Of a DNA stretch of 44,676 nt, positions 32,975-41,565 are shown piece after piece (within the stretch, counting starts at the first letter, position 1; each line of letters starts with the position of its first letter). The position numbers were made by a program, and so were the translations under genes. Under the pieces are notes generated by a model. The model was not told the origin of the DNA. It saw only the letters and a program-made list of their open reading frames with translations, and searched no databases. The stretch covers positions 1 through 44,676 of the forward strand of contig DATIPT010000066.1 of the NCBI GenBank assembly GCA_035471625.1. Direction: 5' to 3'. Origin of the DNA: DATEVL01 sp035471625 (GTDB lineage Bacteria > Chloroflexota > Anaerolineae > Anaerolineales > E44-bin32).

Positions 32975-33235
32975 ATGTGCCTGGGCGTACCTGGAGCTAT
33001 CCTGGAGGTGCACGAGACCGATGGTCTGCGCATGGCGGTGGTGGATTTCGGCGGCGCACGTCGTGAAGTCTGCCTGGCCTATGTTCCGGAGGCCACCGTC
33101 GGCGACTACGTCATCGTTCACGTTGGATTCGCTATCAGCGTCGTCTCGGAAGCGGAAGCTCGTGAAACGCGGGCGCTCCTGGAGGAGATCGCAGCGCAGG
33201 AGCTTCCGGGAAGCTTGAAGCTTCCTGGAAGCTAG
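32975..33235 (+). CDS. hypC: Hydrogenase maturation chaperone HypC
   Basis: The 86-residue protein begins MCLGVPGAI; Cys2 is the essential residue that binds the iron unit and the hydrogenase precursor. The body matches HypC/HybG. The C-terminal tail LPGSLKLPGS is an odd internal repeat encoded by two copies of a palindrome (33201-33233). It starts 15 bases after hypF and ends seven bases before hypD. Confidence 0.94.
   Translation: MCLGVPGAILEVHETDGLRMAVVDFGGARREVCLAYVPEATVGDYVIVHVGFAISVVSEAEARETRALLEEIAAQELPGSLKLPGS
33201..33233. repeat. Tandem duplicated palindrome at the end of hypC
   Basis: AGCTTCCGGGAAGCT and AGCTTCCTGGAAGCT are two near-identical 15-base palindromes separated by TGA, lying in the last codons of hypC. 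They encode the repeated LPGS(L/K). The RNA could fold as two small hairpins or one larger one just before the hypD start. Confidence 0.7.
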
Positions 33236-33242
33236 GGTTGCG

Positions 33243-34361
33243 ATGAAGTACGTCGACGAGTACCGCGAGGCGCCGGCAGTCCATGCCGCGATCGCCGAGA
33301 TCCGCCGGGTCATCACTCGTCCATGGGTGATCATGGAGATCTGCGGCGGGCAAACGCACGCGATCCTCCGGTATGGCCTCGACCAACTGCTGCCGGGCGA
33401 GGTCGAACTGGTCCATGGTCCCGGTTGCCCGGTGTGCGTCACGCCCCTGGAGCAGGTCGACAAGGCGCTGGCGATCGCGTCCCGCCCCGAGGTGATCTTC
33501 ACCTCTTACGGGGATATGTTGCGCGTGCCCGGTTCGGGGCGAGATCTGTTCTCGGTGCGGGCTGCGGGTGGCGACGTGCGTGTGGTGTACTCGCCGCTTG
33601 ACGCCGTCCGCCTGGCGCAAGCGAATCCCGATCGGGAAGTAGTGTTCTTCGCCATCGGATTCGAAACGACGGCACCGGCGAACGCCATGAGCGTCCTGCA
33701 TGCGCAACGGCTAGGTTTGCGCAACTTCAGTCTGCTGGTCTCGCATGTGCGGGTCCCGCCGGCGGTCCACGCCATCCTGTCGGCCGAGGGAAATCGCGTG
33801 CAGGGGTTCCTGGCTGCCGGGCATGTGTGCGCCGTCATGGGATTCCACGAGTATCCGCCGCTGGCTGAAGCGTTCCGGGTGCCGATCGTCGTGACGGGAT
33901 TCGAGCCGCTCGACCTGGCGCGTGGCGTCTTGGCCGCTATCCGGCAACTCGAAGCGGGGGAGGCCAAGGCCGAGAATGCCTATCAGCGCGCCGTCACCTT
34001 CGAGGGCAATCGACCGGCCCAAGATGTCATCAACCGGGTGTTCGAGAATTGTGACCGGGCATGGCGCGGCATCGGTGTCATTCCACAGAGCGGCTGGCGG
34101 CTCCGCCCGGCCTTTGCCGATCTCGACGCGGAGGCGCGATTCGACGTCGGGGCGATCCAGACCTCCGAGTCGCCCGACTGCATCGCCGGGGAGATCCTTC
34201 AAGGGCGTAAGCGCCCGCCGGACTGCGCCGCCTTTGGCACCACCTGCACGCCCGAGAGCCCTCTGGGGGCGACCATGGTCTCCTCCGAAGGGGCTTGCGC
34301 GGCGTACTTCAACTATCGGAGACAGGCGGCCGCCCCCGAAGTCCTTGAGGCGTTGAAGTGA
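33243..34361 (+). CDS. hypD: Hydrogenase iron-sulfur maturation protein HypD
   Basis: HypD with HypC is the scaffold where Fe(CN)2CO is assembled. The 372-residue protein keeps the key cysteines, C34 in MEICGGQTHA and C62/C65 in GPGCPVCVTP. The C-terminal [4Fe-4S] ligands are in the region SPDCIAGEILQGRKRPPDCAAFGTTC (partly cited here) and downstream. The length is normal. Its stop overlaps the hypE start (GTGA). Confidence 0.96.
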   Translation: MKYVDEYREAPAVHAAIAEIRRVITRPWVIMEICGGQTHAILRYGLDQLLPGEVELVHGPGCPVCVTPLEQVDKALAIASRPEVIFTSYGDMLRVPGSGRDLFSVRAAGGDVRVVYSPLDAVRLAQANPDREVVFFAIGFETTAPANAMSVLHAQRLGLRNFSLLVSHVRVPPAVHAILSAEGNRVQGFLAAGHVCAVMGFHEYPPLAEAFRVPIVVTGFEPLDLARGVLAAIRQLEAGEAKAENAYQRAVTFEGNRPAQDVINRVFENCDRAWRGIGVIPQSGWRLRPAFADLDAEARFDVGAIQTSESPDCIAGEILQGRKRPPDCAAFGTTCTPESPLGATMVSSEGACAAYFNYRRQAAAPEVLEALK

Positions 34362-35449
34362 AAGCCGGCAGGGAGACGCAGGATATGCGGTCGGCACCGG
34401 CCAATCCGGCAGACCTGTCGTGCCCGATGCCGCTCCCCCACGAGGAGCACATCGTTCTTGGCCACGGAAGCGGTGGAACGCTGACCCGGCGGCTGGTGCG
34501 GCAACTCTTCCTCCAGGCGTTCGACAACCCCGTTCTTCGCAAGGGGGATGATGGGGCGGTCGTACCGATGCCCCCGGGTTCTCGCCTGGTGCTGACAACG
34601 GACGCCCACATCGTCTCGCCGCTCTTCTTCCCCGGAGGGGACATTGGTCGGCTGTCTGTCAGCGGGACGGTCAACGACCTGTCGATGATGGGCGCCCGAC
34701 CGCTATGGCTGACGGCATCCTTTGTTCTGGAAGAAGGTCTCCCGATGGACGACTTGCGCCGGATCGCCGACTCGATGCGCCGGACCGCCGACGAGGCCGG
34801 GATCGTCATCGTTGCCGGTGATACCAAGGTGGCCGAACGCGGCAAGGCCGACGGGGTCTTCATCCAGACGACGGGGGTCGGGGCGATCCCCGAGGGGCGG
34901 GAGGTTGGTGGAGCCAAGGCCCGTTCGGGAGATGCGGTTCTCGTTTCTGGGCCGCTGGGGGACCACGGCCTGGCGGTGCTGGCGGCGCGCGGGCAACTGG
35001 GATTCGCGATCGACGTGGAGTCGGACGTGGCTCCTCTCAACGGCCTGGTGGAAGCCTTGTTCGCGAGCGGCGCCGAGGTGCATGTCCTGCGCGATCCCAC
35101 CCGCGGCGGCCTGGCGACGACGCTCAACGAGATCGCCGTCCAAAGTGAGGTATCGATTACACTGGAAGAATCGGCAATCCCGATTCGACCGGCGGTCGCT
35201 TCGGCATGCGAGCTCCTCGGCTTCGACCCGCTCTACGTCGCCAATGAGGGCCGGCTGGTGGCGATCGTTTCCGCCGGGGCGGCCGAGGCCGGGCTGGAGG
35301 CGCTCCGGGGGCACGCCCTCGGCCGAGAGGCGCAACGGATCGGGTTGGTCGAACCAGGACCTCCCGGCCGGGTACGAGTCCGAACGCGCCTTGGCACGAC
35401 CCGGGTTGTCGAAATGCTGAGCGGTGAGATGCTGCCGCGCATCTGCTGA
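34358..35449 (+). CDS. hypE: Hydrogenase maturation protein HypE
   Basis: HypE carries the carbamoyl group on its C-terminal Cys and dehydrates it to thiocyanate. The 363-residue protein has the PurM-like ATP-binding core with LGHGSGG, TDAHIVSPLFFPGGDIG and VAGDTKVAERG. It ends exactly PRIC, as required. About 28 N-terminal residues before HEEHIVLGHG are longer than usual; the GTG at 34358 is kept because it overlaps the hypD stop, but an internal start is possible. It ends the hyp set. Confidence 0.95.
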   Translation: MKAGRETQDMRSAPANPADLSCPMPLPHEEHIVLGHGSGGTLTRRLVRQLFLQAFDNPVLRKGDDGAVVPMPPGSRLVLTTDAHIVSPLFFPGGDIGRLSVSGTVNDLSMMGARPLWLTASFVLEEGLPMDDLRRIADSMRRTADEAGIVIVAGDTKVAERGKADGVFIQTTGVGAIPEGREVGGAKARSGDAVLVSGPLGDHGLAVLAARGQLGFAIDVESDVAPLNGLVEALFASGAEVHVLRDPTRGGLATTLNEIAVQSEVSITLEESAIPIRPAVASACELLGFDPLYVANEGRLVAIVSAGAAEAGLEALRGHALGREAQRIGLVEPGPPGRVRVRTRLGTTRVVEMLSGEMLPRIC

Positions 35450-35506
35450 GCGGCGCGACCCCGGGTCTCCGGTCCCGAGCCGGTTTCCCGAAGGACACCG
35501 AATCGA

Positions 35507-36784
35507 GTGAGACTGAGCCTTCGCAACGGAAGTCGCGTGTGCATCGTTGGAGGCGGGCCGGCCGGGAGCTTCGCTGCGCTCCACTGCCTCCGGCTGGCCG
35601 AGGCCCGCCAACTTTCGCTCGAAGTCCTGATCTTTGAGCCGCGCAACTTCCAGGGGCGCGGCCCGGCCGGCTGTAACCGATGCGCCGGGATCTTGTCGTC
35701 GCACCTGCTGGCCGGCCTGGACGAGTTCGGGCTGAGGCTCCCGCCCGAGGTCATTCAAGCCTATATCCGCACCTATGCCGTCCACCTCGATGGCCAGGTC
35801 TATCCGATTGGAACGCCCACACCCGAGTCCGAGATCGTCTCAGTGTATCGAGGCGGAGGTCCACGTCTTGGGCGGGCCGCGGCCCGGACATCGTTCGATG
35901 GGTTTCTGCTTGACCAGGCGTGTGCTCGAGGGGCCCGTCACGTTCCTGCGCGCGTCCGGCACGTTTCCTGGGCGGGGACGCCGGTCATCCACACCGCGAC
36001 CGAGTCGATGCCGGCCGACCTGCTTGTTCTCGCCACGGGCGTCAACGCCCGCCCCCCGATGGACCCGGTCTACGGCTATCATTCCCCCCCGACGGCGGTG
36101 ATGGCGCAGGACGAGGTCCTTCGGCCGACGGATTGGCCCAACGATATCGTGCGGATGTACTTCCGCCATCCGCGAGGGCTCATCTTCGGGGCGCTGATCC
36201 CGAAGGGCGAGTACCTCAACATCTCCCTGCTGGGCGATGGCCTCACGCTCGATGCCGTCTCCGACTTCCTTGAGGCGCAAGGCCTGAGCCCGACGATCCC
36301 GCCGCGCCCCGGCAGCCTGTGCGGGTGTACGCCGCGGATCTCGGTCGGCGTGGCGCCGCGGACCTTCGGCGATCGCTGGGTTGCCGTCGGTGACGCGGCC
36401 GTCACCCGGCTCTACAAGGATGGGATCGGCGCAGCCTGGATCACCGCCAGGCAAGCGATGACGGTGGCGATCGAGCGCGGGATGAGTGAGTCCGACTTCC
36501 GGCGGGGCTATGCTCCCGCCTGCCGCCGGATCGCTCGGGATAACGTCTTCGGGAAATGGCTCCTGCGTCTGTGGTCGAGGGCGCTCGCCTCGCCCCGATT
36601 GCTCATTGCCTGGAAGAGGATCCTGGAGAAAGAGATCCGCGGCGAAGCCTCGCGAACCCAGATGCGGATCCTGTGGGGGATGTTCACCGGCGATGAGCCG
36701 TACCTCGACCTGCTGCGCTTGACGGTAAGTCCGGCGAGCCTTGGCGCCCTGATGCAGGCCGCGCTGCGAGGGAAGGATGGCTAG
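35507..36784 (+). CDS. FAD-dependent geranylgeranyl-reductase-like oxidoreductase, copy 1
   Basis: The 425-residue flavoprotein has an N-terminal Rossmann motif GGGPAGSFAALH (about 15-26), a Cys-containing substrate-side motif (CNRCAGILS), and a C-terminal FAD motif WVAVGDAAVTRLYKDGIGAAW. This is the GGR/ChlP/FixC-like layout. Members reduce isoprenoid chains of lipids, chlorophylls or menaquinone. The start is GTG at 35507, 57 bases after hypE. It is a clear relative of the next gene, with which it overlaps by eight bases. The substrate is unknown; menaquinone or a lipid is inferred from the methyltransferase downstream. Confidence 0.82.
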   Translation: MRLSLRNGSRVCIVGGGPAGSFAALHCLRLAEARQLSLEVLIFEPRNFQGRGPAGCNRCAGILSSHLLAGLDEFGLRLPPEVIQAYIRTYAVHLDGQVYPIGTPTPESEIVSVYRGGGPRLGRAAARTSFDGFLLDQACARGARHVPARVRHVSWAGTPVIHTATESMPADLLVLATGVNARPPMDPVYGYHSPPTAVMAQDEVLRPTDWPNDIVRMYFRHPRGLIFGALIPKGEYLNISLLGDGLTLDAVSDFLEAQGLSPTIPPRPGSLCGCTPRISVGVAPRTFGDRWVAVGDAAVTRLYKDGIGAAWITARQAMTVAIERGMSESDFRRGYAPACRRIARDNVFGKWLLRLWSRALASPRLLIAWKRILEKEIRGEASRTQMRILWGMFTGDEPYLDLLRLTVSPASLGALMQAALRGKDG

Positions 36785-38060
36785 CGAAGCGGGCCTTGGA
36801 CCCCTGGGAGCGGGCGGGCATGTCGTCGTCATGGGGGGTGGCCCGGCCGGGGTTGCCTGTGCCCTGATGCTGCAGCGTCATGCCTTGGGCAAGGGCGCTC
36901 CTTTCCAAGTGACGATCCTGGAGAGCAAGGAATTCGCCGGCGAGAGGCACCACAATCAATGCGCCGGAGTGCTCTCCCCGCCGCTGGCCGAACTCCTCGA
37001 GAGCGATCTCGGGATTGCCTTTCCACGTCAACTGGTGCGGAGTGTGATTGAGGCCTATGTCTTGCACGCCGAAGGTGGATCGCTGTCGCTGCGAGATCCT
37101 TCGGTCGTCTCTCATGCTGTCCGTCGCGTCCAGTTCGACGCCTTCATGCTCGACCAGGCCCGAGAGCGTGGAGTCTCCGTCATCCCGGCGCGAGCCGTCG
37201 ACCTGGAATTCCACTCGAGCGGCGTCGTCGTCTACACCGAAGCCAAGCCGATCGAAGCCGATATCGTCGTGGGAGCATTCGGCATGGATGAGGGCGCGGC
37301 CGCCATCTTCCAGCGGGCCTGCGGGTATCGGCCCCCGCAAGCGCTTGCCTCGGTCGTGACCAAGTACCACCCCGGGGACCCGGCGATGGAAGCCTTCGGG
37401 GCGCGCATCCACGCCTTCCTGCCGAGGCACAGGCGCATCGAGTTCGCCGGAGTCACCCCCAAGGGAAACCATCTGACGATCAACATCGCCGGACGGTCGG
37501 TCGATACGGCCCTGATGCGCGAGTTTCTCCGGTCGGCGGCGATGCGCCGTGTCCTGCCCAATCTCGATCAGGCCGGCACGATCGACTCGAATGACCTGCG
37601 GTGCTACAAGGGCCGCTTCCCGTCCTCCCTGGCCGGCAACCTGTTCGGCGATCGGTACGTGATGGTCGGGGATTCGGCCGGCCTCGTTCGGGCGTTCAAA
37701 GGCAAGGGGATCACCTCCGCCGTGCAGACCGGCATCCGGGCGGCGGACACAATCGTGCGCGCCGGGATCTCCGAGAAAGCCTTCCGCCATGACTACCTGC
37801 CGGCAAACCAGGATCTTGTGCGCGATATCCCGTACGGACGGGCCATGCGGCTGGCGGTGATCGTGCTCGCCAACGTCGGCCTGTTCGGTCCGATCCTGGC
37901 CGCCGGGGAACGTGAGCCCCGCCTGCGTGAGGGGCTGTTCGAGGCGGTCTCGGGCGACGCCTCGTATGTTCAAGTGTGGCGCAAGGGACTGTCGCCGCGG
38001 AGCCTGGCGGCAGTCGCCCGGGCAACTCTCCGAAAGCCTCGAGGCGCCCCGCCGCTCTGA
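36777..38060 (+). CDS. FAD-dependent geranylgeranyl-reductase-like oxidoreductase, copy 2
   Basis: The 427-residue paralog of the preceding flavoprotein has GGGPAGVACALM (about 20-31), HHNQCAGVLSPPL in the same place as the CNRCAG motif, a VTPKGNHLTINIAG segment, and YVMVGDSAGLVRAFKGKGI as the second FAD motif. Both copies share the GALxPKGxxL/GVTPKGNHL and CxGxxPRI/LRCYKGRFPS landmarks, so they arose by duplication. Two paralogs in tandem suggest reduction of different double bonds or a heterodimer. Coupled translation with copy 1 supports joint action. Confidence 0.82.
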   Translation: MASEAGLGPLGAGGHVVVMGGGPAGVACALMLQRHALGKGAPFQVTILESKEFAGERHHNQCAGVLSPPLAELLESDLGIAFPRQLVRSVIEAYVLHAEGGSLSLRDPSVVSHAVRRVQFDAFMLDQARERGVSVIPARAVDLEFHSSGVVVYTEAKPIEADIVVGAFGMDEGAAAIFQRACGYRPPQALASVVTKYHPGDPAMEAFGARIHAFLPRHRRIEFAGVTPKGNHLTINIAGRSVDTALMREFLRSAAMRRVLPNLDQAGTIDSNDLRCYKGRFPSSLAGNLFGDRYVMVGDSAGLVRAFKGKGITSAVQTGIRAADTIVRAGISEKAFRHDYLPANQDLVRDIPYGRAMRLAVIVLANVGLFGPILAAGEREPRLREGLFEAVSGDASYVQVWRKGLSPRSLAAVARATLRKPRGAPPL

Positions 38061-38122
38061 CCCCTGTGGTTGGCCCGGGCTTTCGGCGGCCGACTCCTCT
38101 TGATCTGGGAGGTCCGCGACAA

Positions 38123-38791
38123 TTGGAATCCTCCGAGACCAGACGAGTGCTCCGCTCAAAGGTGGCGGCGCGTCGCGCCTACGACCGGATGAGCTCGGTC
38201 TATGACTGGCTCACTGGTGCCGAGGCGCACATGCGCGATCGACTGCTGCGCATGGCCGGGATCGGCGGCGGGGAGCGAATTCTGGATCTGGGCACCGGTA
38301 CGGGGTCCGCTCTCATCGAGCTGGCGCGCCGGACCGGATCAGGGGGGTTCGTCTTGGGTCTCGATCTATCTCCAGGGATGCTAGCGCGCGCCAAGAAGAG
38401 GATTGCCGGAACGGAAACACGAGGGATCGGGCTGATCCAGGGCGATGCGTCGGACCTGCCGCTGCTTTCAGGCGGGCTCGATGCCGTGATGATGAGCTTC
38501 GCGCTCGAGCTGTTCGACACCCCGGAGATCCCGGGGGTGTTGGCGGAATGCGAGCGGGTCCTCCGGCCCGGCGGACGGATCGTTGTTGGTTCTCTGGCGA
38601 CGCGTCCGCACCGTGGAGCGATGGTGCGGGCCTACGAGTGGCTTCACGATCGGATCCCGGCGTGGCTGGATTGCCGTCCGATCCCGGTGCGCCATCTCTT
38701 GACGGGGAGCGGTTTCCGGCTCGAGGCGGTTGAAGAACGCCTGCTGTGGGGCCTGCCTGTCGATCTGGTGGTGGCGCGCCGTCGACCGTGA
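38123..38791 (+). CDS. UbiE/MenG-like SAM-dependent methyltransferase
   Basis: The 222-residue protein is a class I methyltransferase with the YDRMSSVYDWLTG opening typical of UbiE-like enzymes. It has motif I ILDLGTGTGSALIELA, VLGLDLSPGMLARAK, and VLRPGGRIVVGSLA. UbiE/MenG enzymes methylate demethylmenaquinone, but the family also methylates lipids and other small molecules. The start is tentative: a TTG at 38123 with GGGAGG ten bases upstream; the frame is open further upstream. It lies 62 bases after the second flavoprotein and may share its transcript. Confidence 0.75.
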   Translation: MESSETRRVLRSKVAARRAYDRMSSVYDWLTGAEAHMRDRLLRMAGIGGGERILDLGTGTGSALIELARRTGSGGFVLGLDLSPGMLARAKKRIAGTETRGIGLIQGDASDLPLLSGGLDAVMMSFALELFDTPEIPGVLAECERVLRPGGRIVVGSLATRPHRGAMVRAYEWLHDRIPAWLDCRPIPVRHLLTGSGFRLEAVEERLLWGLPVDLVVARRRP

Positions 38792-38950
38792 TGCGGCCTG
38801 CGGCCGGGTCGGATCCGGCGGTGGCAACCCGAGGTCGGCGACGGACTGCATTGTGGTAGCATCCTCCCTTCTGGAGCCGCCTGCGAGCGCTCCCAAGGAG
38901 CCACCTCAGGGGACCCGCTTCCCGACCCCCTTCCTCTCAAGAGATCCTCC

Positions 38951-40471
38951 ATGAAACGAAATCGGATTCGCATTCTTCCCTGGCTGCTGGCTGGCCTGGC
39001 CATCGCCAGCAGTGTGGTCAACGTCGTGCTGTGGGCCTTGGACTTGAGCGGGCCGCTGACGTTGTTCGATGTGGTCGAAGCGCTGGGCTGGGGCTTGGCG
39101 CTGCCCGTCGTCTTCTCGGTCCTGGCCGCCTTGATCATCGTCCGCCAACCGAGAAACCGGGTCGGGTGGCTGATGATGATCATCGCACTGGCATTGAACA
39201 CCCCACTAGACCCGATCCTGCAGCAGTTTCAGGAGCCCCCAGAGACGGTGACCCTCGGCCTGTGGCTGCTGTTCTGGCTTTCGGGATGGTCGTGGATCCC
39301 GGTCATCTTCCCCATCTTCCTGATCCCGCTCTACTTCCCAACCGGTGACCTGCCATCCCCGCGCTGGAAGTGGGTGCCGAGACTGGCCATTGGCCTGTGG
39401 ATCCTCTTCATGTTTCTCTCTGCGCTTATCAGCCAGGGCGGGCCGGTCAATGCGGACTGGACGGTTCCGAATCCAATTGGCAGCTTCATTCCTGAAGAGT
39501 TCTTCGGCGGTCCCTTTCTCATCCTGTGGGGGATTGGCCTGCTGACCATCCTGGGGGCCAGCGTCGTCTCGCTCTTCAAGCGCTATCGCAGCGCCGCCAG
39601 TACCGAACGGCAGCAGATCCGGTGGCTGCTTGTGGCCGGCGGCTTCTTCCTGGTCTTCTACGCGATTTCGTTCTTCGCATCCGACGAATGGATTATGAGC
39701 GGTTGGCAGAATCTCATATTCGTCCTGGCGATCCTCGGGATGCCGGCAGCCATCGCCGTGGCCATCTTCCGCTACCGGCTGTGGGACCTGGACGTGGTGG
39801 TCAATCGGGCGTTGATCTACGGCCCGTTGACCACGGTGATGGCCGGGACGTTCGCCGTGGTGATCGCGCTGACGACCGAGCTCACCAAGGAAGCCCTGGG
39901 CGACCAGTCCAGAGCACTGGGTGCAGCGATTTCGGCCATGATCGTGGCCGTCTTCTTCCAGCCGCTGCGAACCCGGATCGAGGCGTTCGTCGATGCCCGC
40001 TTCTATCCGCAGAGGCTTGATCTGGCCACCGGCCTCGTCGAAGTCCAGCCGGAATACTGGAGCTTCCTCCATCTCGATACCCTGGCCAGGTTCTCGATGG
40101 ACCACGTGCGAAGGGTGCTGGGGACGAAGCACGCCGCCTTCTATCTCGCCTCCGGTGCCGGCGAGTTCCGGCTGGAGCAGCAAGTGGACGCCTCGGCTGG
40201 CGAAACGACTTCGATTCGAGTTGCCGACAAACTGCGTGAGGATCTGGAAAAGAAGCGGGTCATCGCCGCCGACGGCGCCGGTTCGCTCGTCGGGCATGTC
40301 CCGGTGTACGTCGATCGGGGAAATGCCAATGAAGTCCTTGGCCTGCTCTCGATCGGGGCACGCGAAAACGGAAAGGGCTACTCCGGCGATGATCTGCATG
40401 CGCTGGCCGAGTTGGGGGGCAAGATCGGCCTGGCGCTGAACGCCATCCGACTGGGATCTACCCGGAGCTAG
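38951..40471 (+). CDS. Seven-helix membrane protein with GAF domain
   Basis: The 506-residue protein has about eight hydrophobic helices (about 10-300) and the segment FRYRLWDLDVVVNRALIYGPL. This segment is common just before the signalling part of 7TM sensor proteins in Chloroflexota and Actinobacteria. A cytoplasmic GAF domain (about 365-500) follows, where such proteins usually continue into a histidine kinase or cyclase; here the chain ends. It may sense a ligand and pass the signal to a partner. The start ATG has only a weak ribosome site. A weak -10-like TAGCAT lies at 38857-38862. Confidence 0.75.
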   Translation: MKRNRIRILPWLLAGLAIASSVVNVVLWALDLSGPLTLFDVVEALGWGLALPVVFSVLAALIIVRQPRNRVGWLMMIIALALNTPLDPILQQFQEPPETVTLGLWLLFWLSGWSWIPVIFPIFLIPLYFPTGDLPSPRWKWVPRLAIGLWILFMFLSALISQGGPVNADWTVPNPIGSFIPEEFFGGPFLILWGIGLLTILGASVVSLFKRYRSAASTERQQIRWLLVAGGFFLVFYAISFFASDEWIMSGWQNLIFVLAILGMPAAIAVAIFRYRLWDLDVVVNRALIYGPLTTVMAGTFAVVIALTTELTKEALGDQSRALGAAISAMIVAVFFQPLRTRIEAFVDARFYPQRLDLATGLVEVQPEYWSFLHLDTLARFSMDHVRRVLGTKHAAFYLASGAGEFRLEQQVDASAGETTSIRVADKLREDLEKKRVIAADGAGSLVGHVPVYVDRGNANEVLGLLSIGARENGKGYSGDDLHALAELGGKIGLALNAIRLGSTRS

Positions 40472-40484
40472 CCTGGACTAGCTC
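40465..40484. terminator. Dyad spanning two convergent stop codons
   Basis: GAGCTAG-CCTGGA-CTAGCTC is a perfect seven-pair hairpin that includes the TAG stop of the 7TM-GAF gene and the TAG stop of the cooC gene on the other strand. It may act as a short two-way terminator, though T-runs are absent. Confidence 0.4.
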
Positions 40485-41251
40485 GGCTTCGGAAGCGCGT
40501 CGATCAGATCCAGTGCCGCCTGGCGCAGCGCCGGGGAGAGGTCGTAGGCGGCCACCCCTTCGATGTCGGCCCGGCGCACGGCGTCGTCGAGCGGGAGGTG
40601 GGCGAGCACCGGGAGGCCGGGGGACCCCTGCTCGATCAAGCGGCGATCGGCGTCGCTCGCCACCTTGCTGCCGACCAAGAACAGCCTGGCCAACTTGAGA
40701 TCTTCGGCCAGTTTCTTGATCTGCGCCGCCGTCCCCAGGCTGCGCCTCGTCGGCTCGACGACAATCAGCATCGCATCGACGGCGTCGGCCGTCGCCCGGC
40801 CGAGGTGCTCGACGCCGGCGTACAAGTCAAGCAGGATGACCTCGCCGCGCCGGAGCAAGACATGCGTGACGAGCGAGCGCAGGACAGCGCTCTCCGGGCA
40901 GATGCACCCGGCCCCGCCCATCTCAACGGCCCCCAGCTCAAGCAGGCGAATCCCGTGGTCCTCGATCGAGAATCGCTCGGGGAGATCGTCGACCCGAGGA
41001 TTGAGCTTGAAGTAGCCGCCGCTAGAGCCCGGCTGGGCGCCGGTTCGCTCGTAGATCAGTTCGTCCATCCGGGCGATCGGCTCGAGCCGGGCGAGTGCCT
41101 CCGCCGGCAAGCCGAGCGCTTGCCCAAGGCACGGCGAAGGATCGGCGTCGATCGCCAAGACCTTGAAGCCGCGCTCGGCGAAGGCGCGGGCCAGGAGTGC
41201 GGTCAGGGTCGTCTTGCCGACTCCGCCCTTTCCGGTCACAGCGATCTTCAC
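40478..41251 (-). CDS. cooC: CODH nickel-insertion ATPase CooC
   Basis: CooC is a MinD-type ATPase that helps insert nickel into the C-cluster of carbon monoxide dehydrogenase. The 257-residue protein starts MKIAVTGKGGVGKTT (deviant Walker A) and has the dimer nickel/zinc site CIC (C116, C118) in GGAGCICPESAVL. I choose the GTG at 41251 because it overlaps the preceding stop (GTGA), has GGAG eight bases before it, and yields the usual MKIAVTGKGG start; a GTG nine bases upstream would also read in frame. Its presence implies a CODH/ACS outside the window. Confidence 0.92.
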   Translation of the reverse strand: MKIAVTGKGGVGKTTLTALLARAFAERGFKVLAIDADPSPCLGQALGLPAEALARLEPIARMDELIYERTGAQPGSSGGYFKLNPRVDDLPERFSIEDHGIRLLELGAVEMGGAGCICPESAVLRSLVTHVLLRRGEVILLDLYAGVEHLGRATADAVDAMLIVVEPTRRSLGTAAQIKKLAEDLKLARLFLVGSKVASDADRRLIEQGSPGLPVLAHLPLDDAVRRADIEGVAAYDLSPALRQAALDLIDALPKPS

Positions 41252-41565
41252 AGGATCCACTCCGGGTTGGGAGGTTGCGGCCCAAGACCGCGCCGCAGGG
41301 CCTCCTGGCGCAAGGCCTTGATCACAGTCGGGATATCGAGGCCGGCCTGGCAGGGGGTTTGGCGATCCAGGAAAGGCTCACAGCGCCAGAGACTGCTGCA
41401 CGTCAGGGCCCGCTCGTCATTGCGCGCGGCGCTGCGCAGGATCTCCCCGAAGGAAAGGTCCATCCCTTCGGCCAGCCAGTCATCGCACTGATCGCAGGCC
41501 TGACACAGGCGGACGTCCTGGCCGGTCCTCGTCAGAACGAGGAAGGGAAGGGGCCGTTCGCTCAC
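41248..41565 (-). CDS. Small HdrC-like protein with degenerate cluster motifs
   Basis: The 105-residue protein has C21-x2-C24-x2-C27 near the start. Later C56, C62 and C72 are followed by QAGLDIPTVIKALRQEALRRG, which is the typical run after the second cluster motif of HdrC. The canonical pattern CX2CX2CX3CP is missing at both sites: the first lacks its fourth Cys and the second has wide spacing. It could hold one cluster or an atypical one, or be a structural adaptor. It overlaps both neighbours (GTGA each), so it is made with the HdrC-HdrB fusion and CooC. Confidence 0.65.
   Translation of the reverse strand: MSERPLPFLVLTRTGQDVRLCQACDQCDDWLAEGMDLSFGEILRSAARNDERALTCSSLWRCEPFLDRQTPCQAGLDIPTVIKALRQEALRRGLGPQPPNPEWIL

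Noticed and set aside
36684..38159. A 491-codon minus-strand open frame opposite the second flavoprotein gene.
   Set aside because: It has no recognisable motif. The plus strand has a clear FAD-dependent oxidoreductase with proper coupled start.
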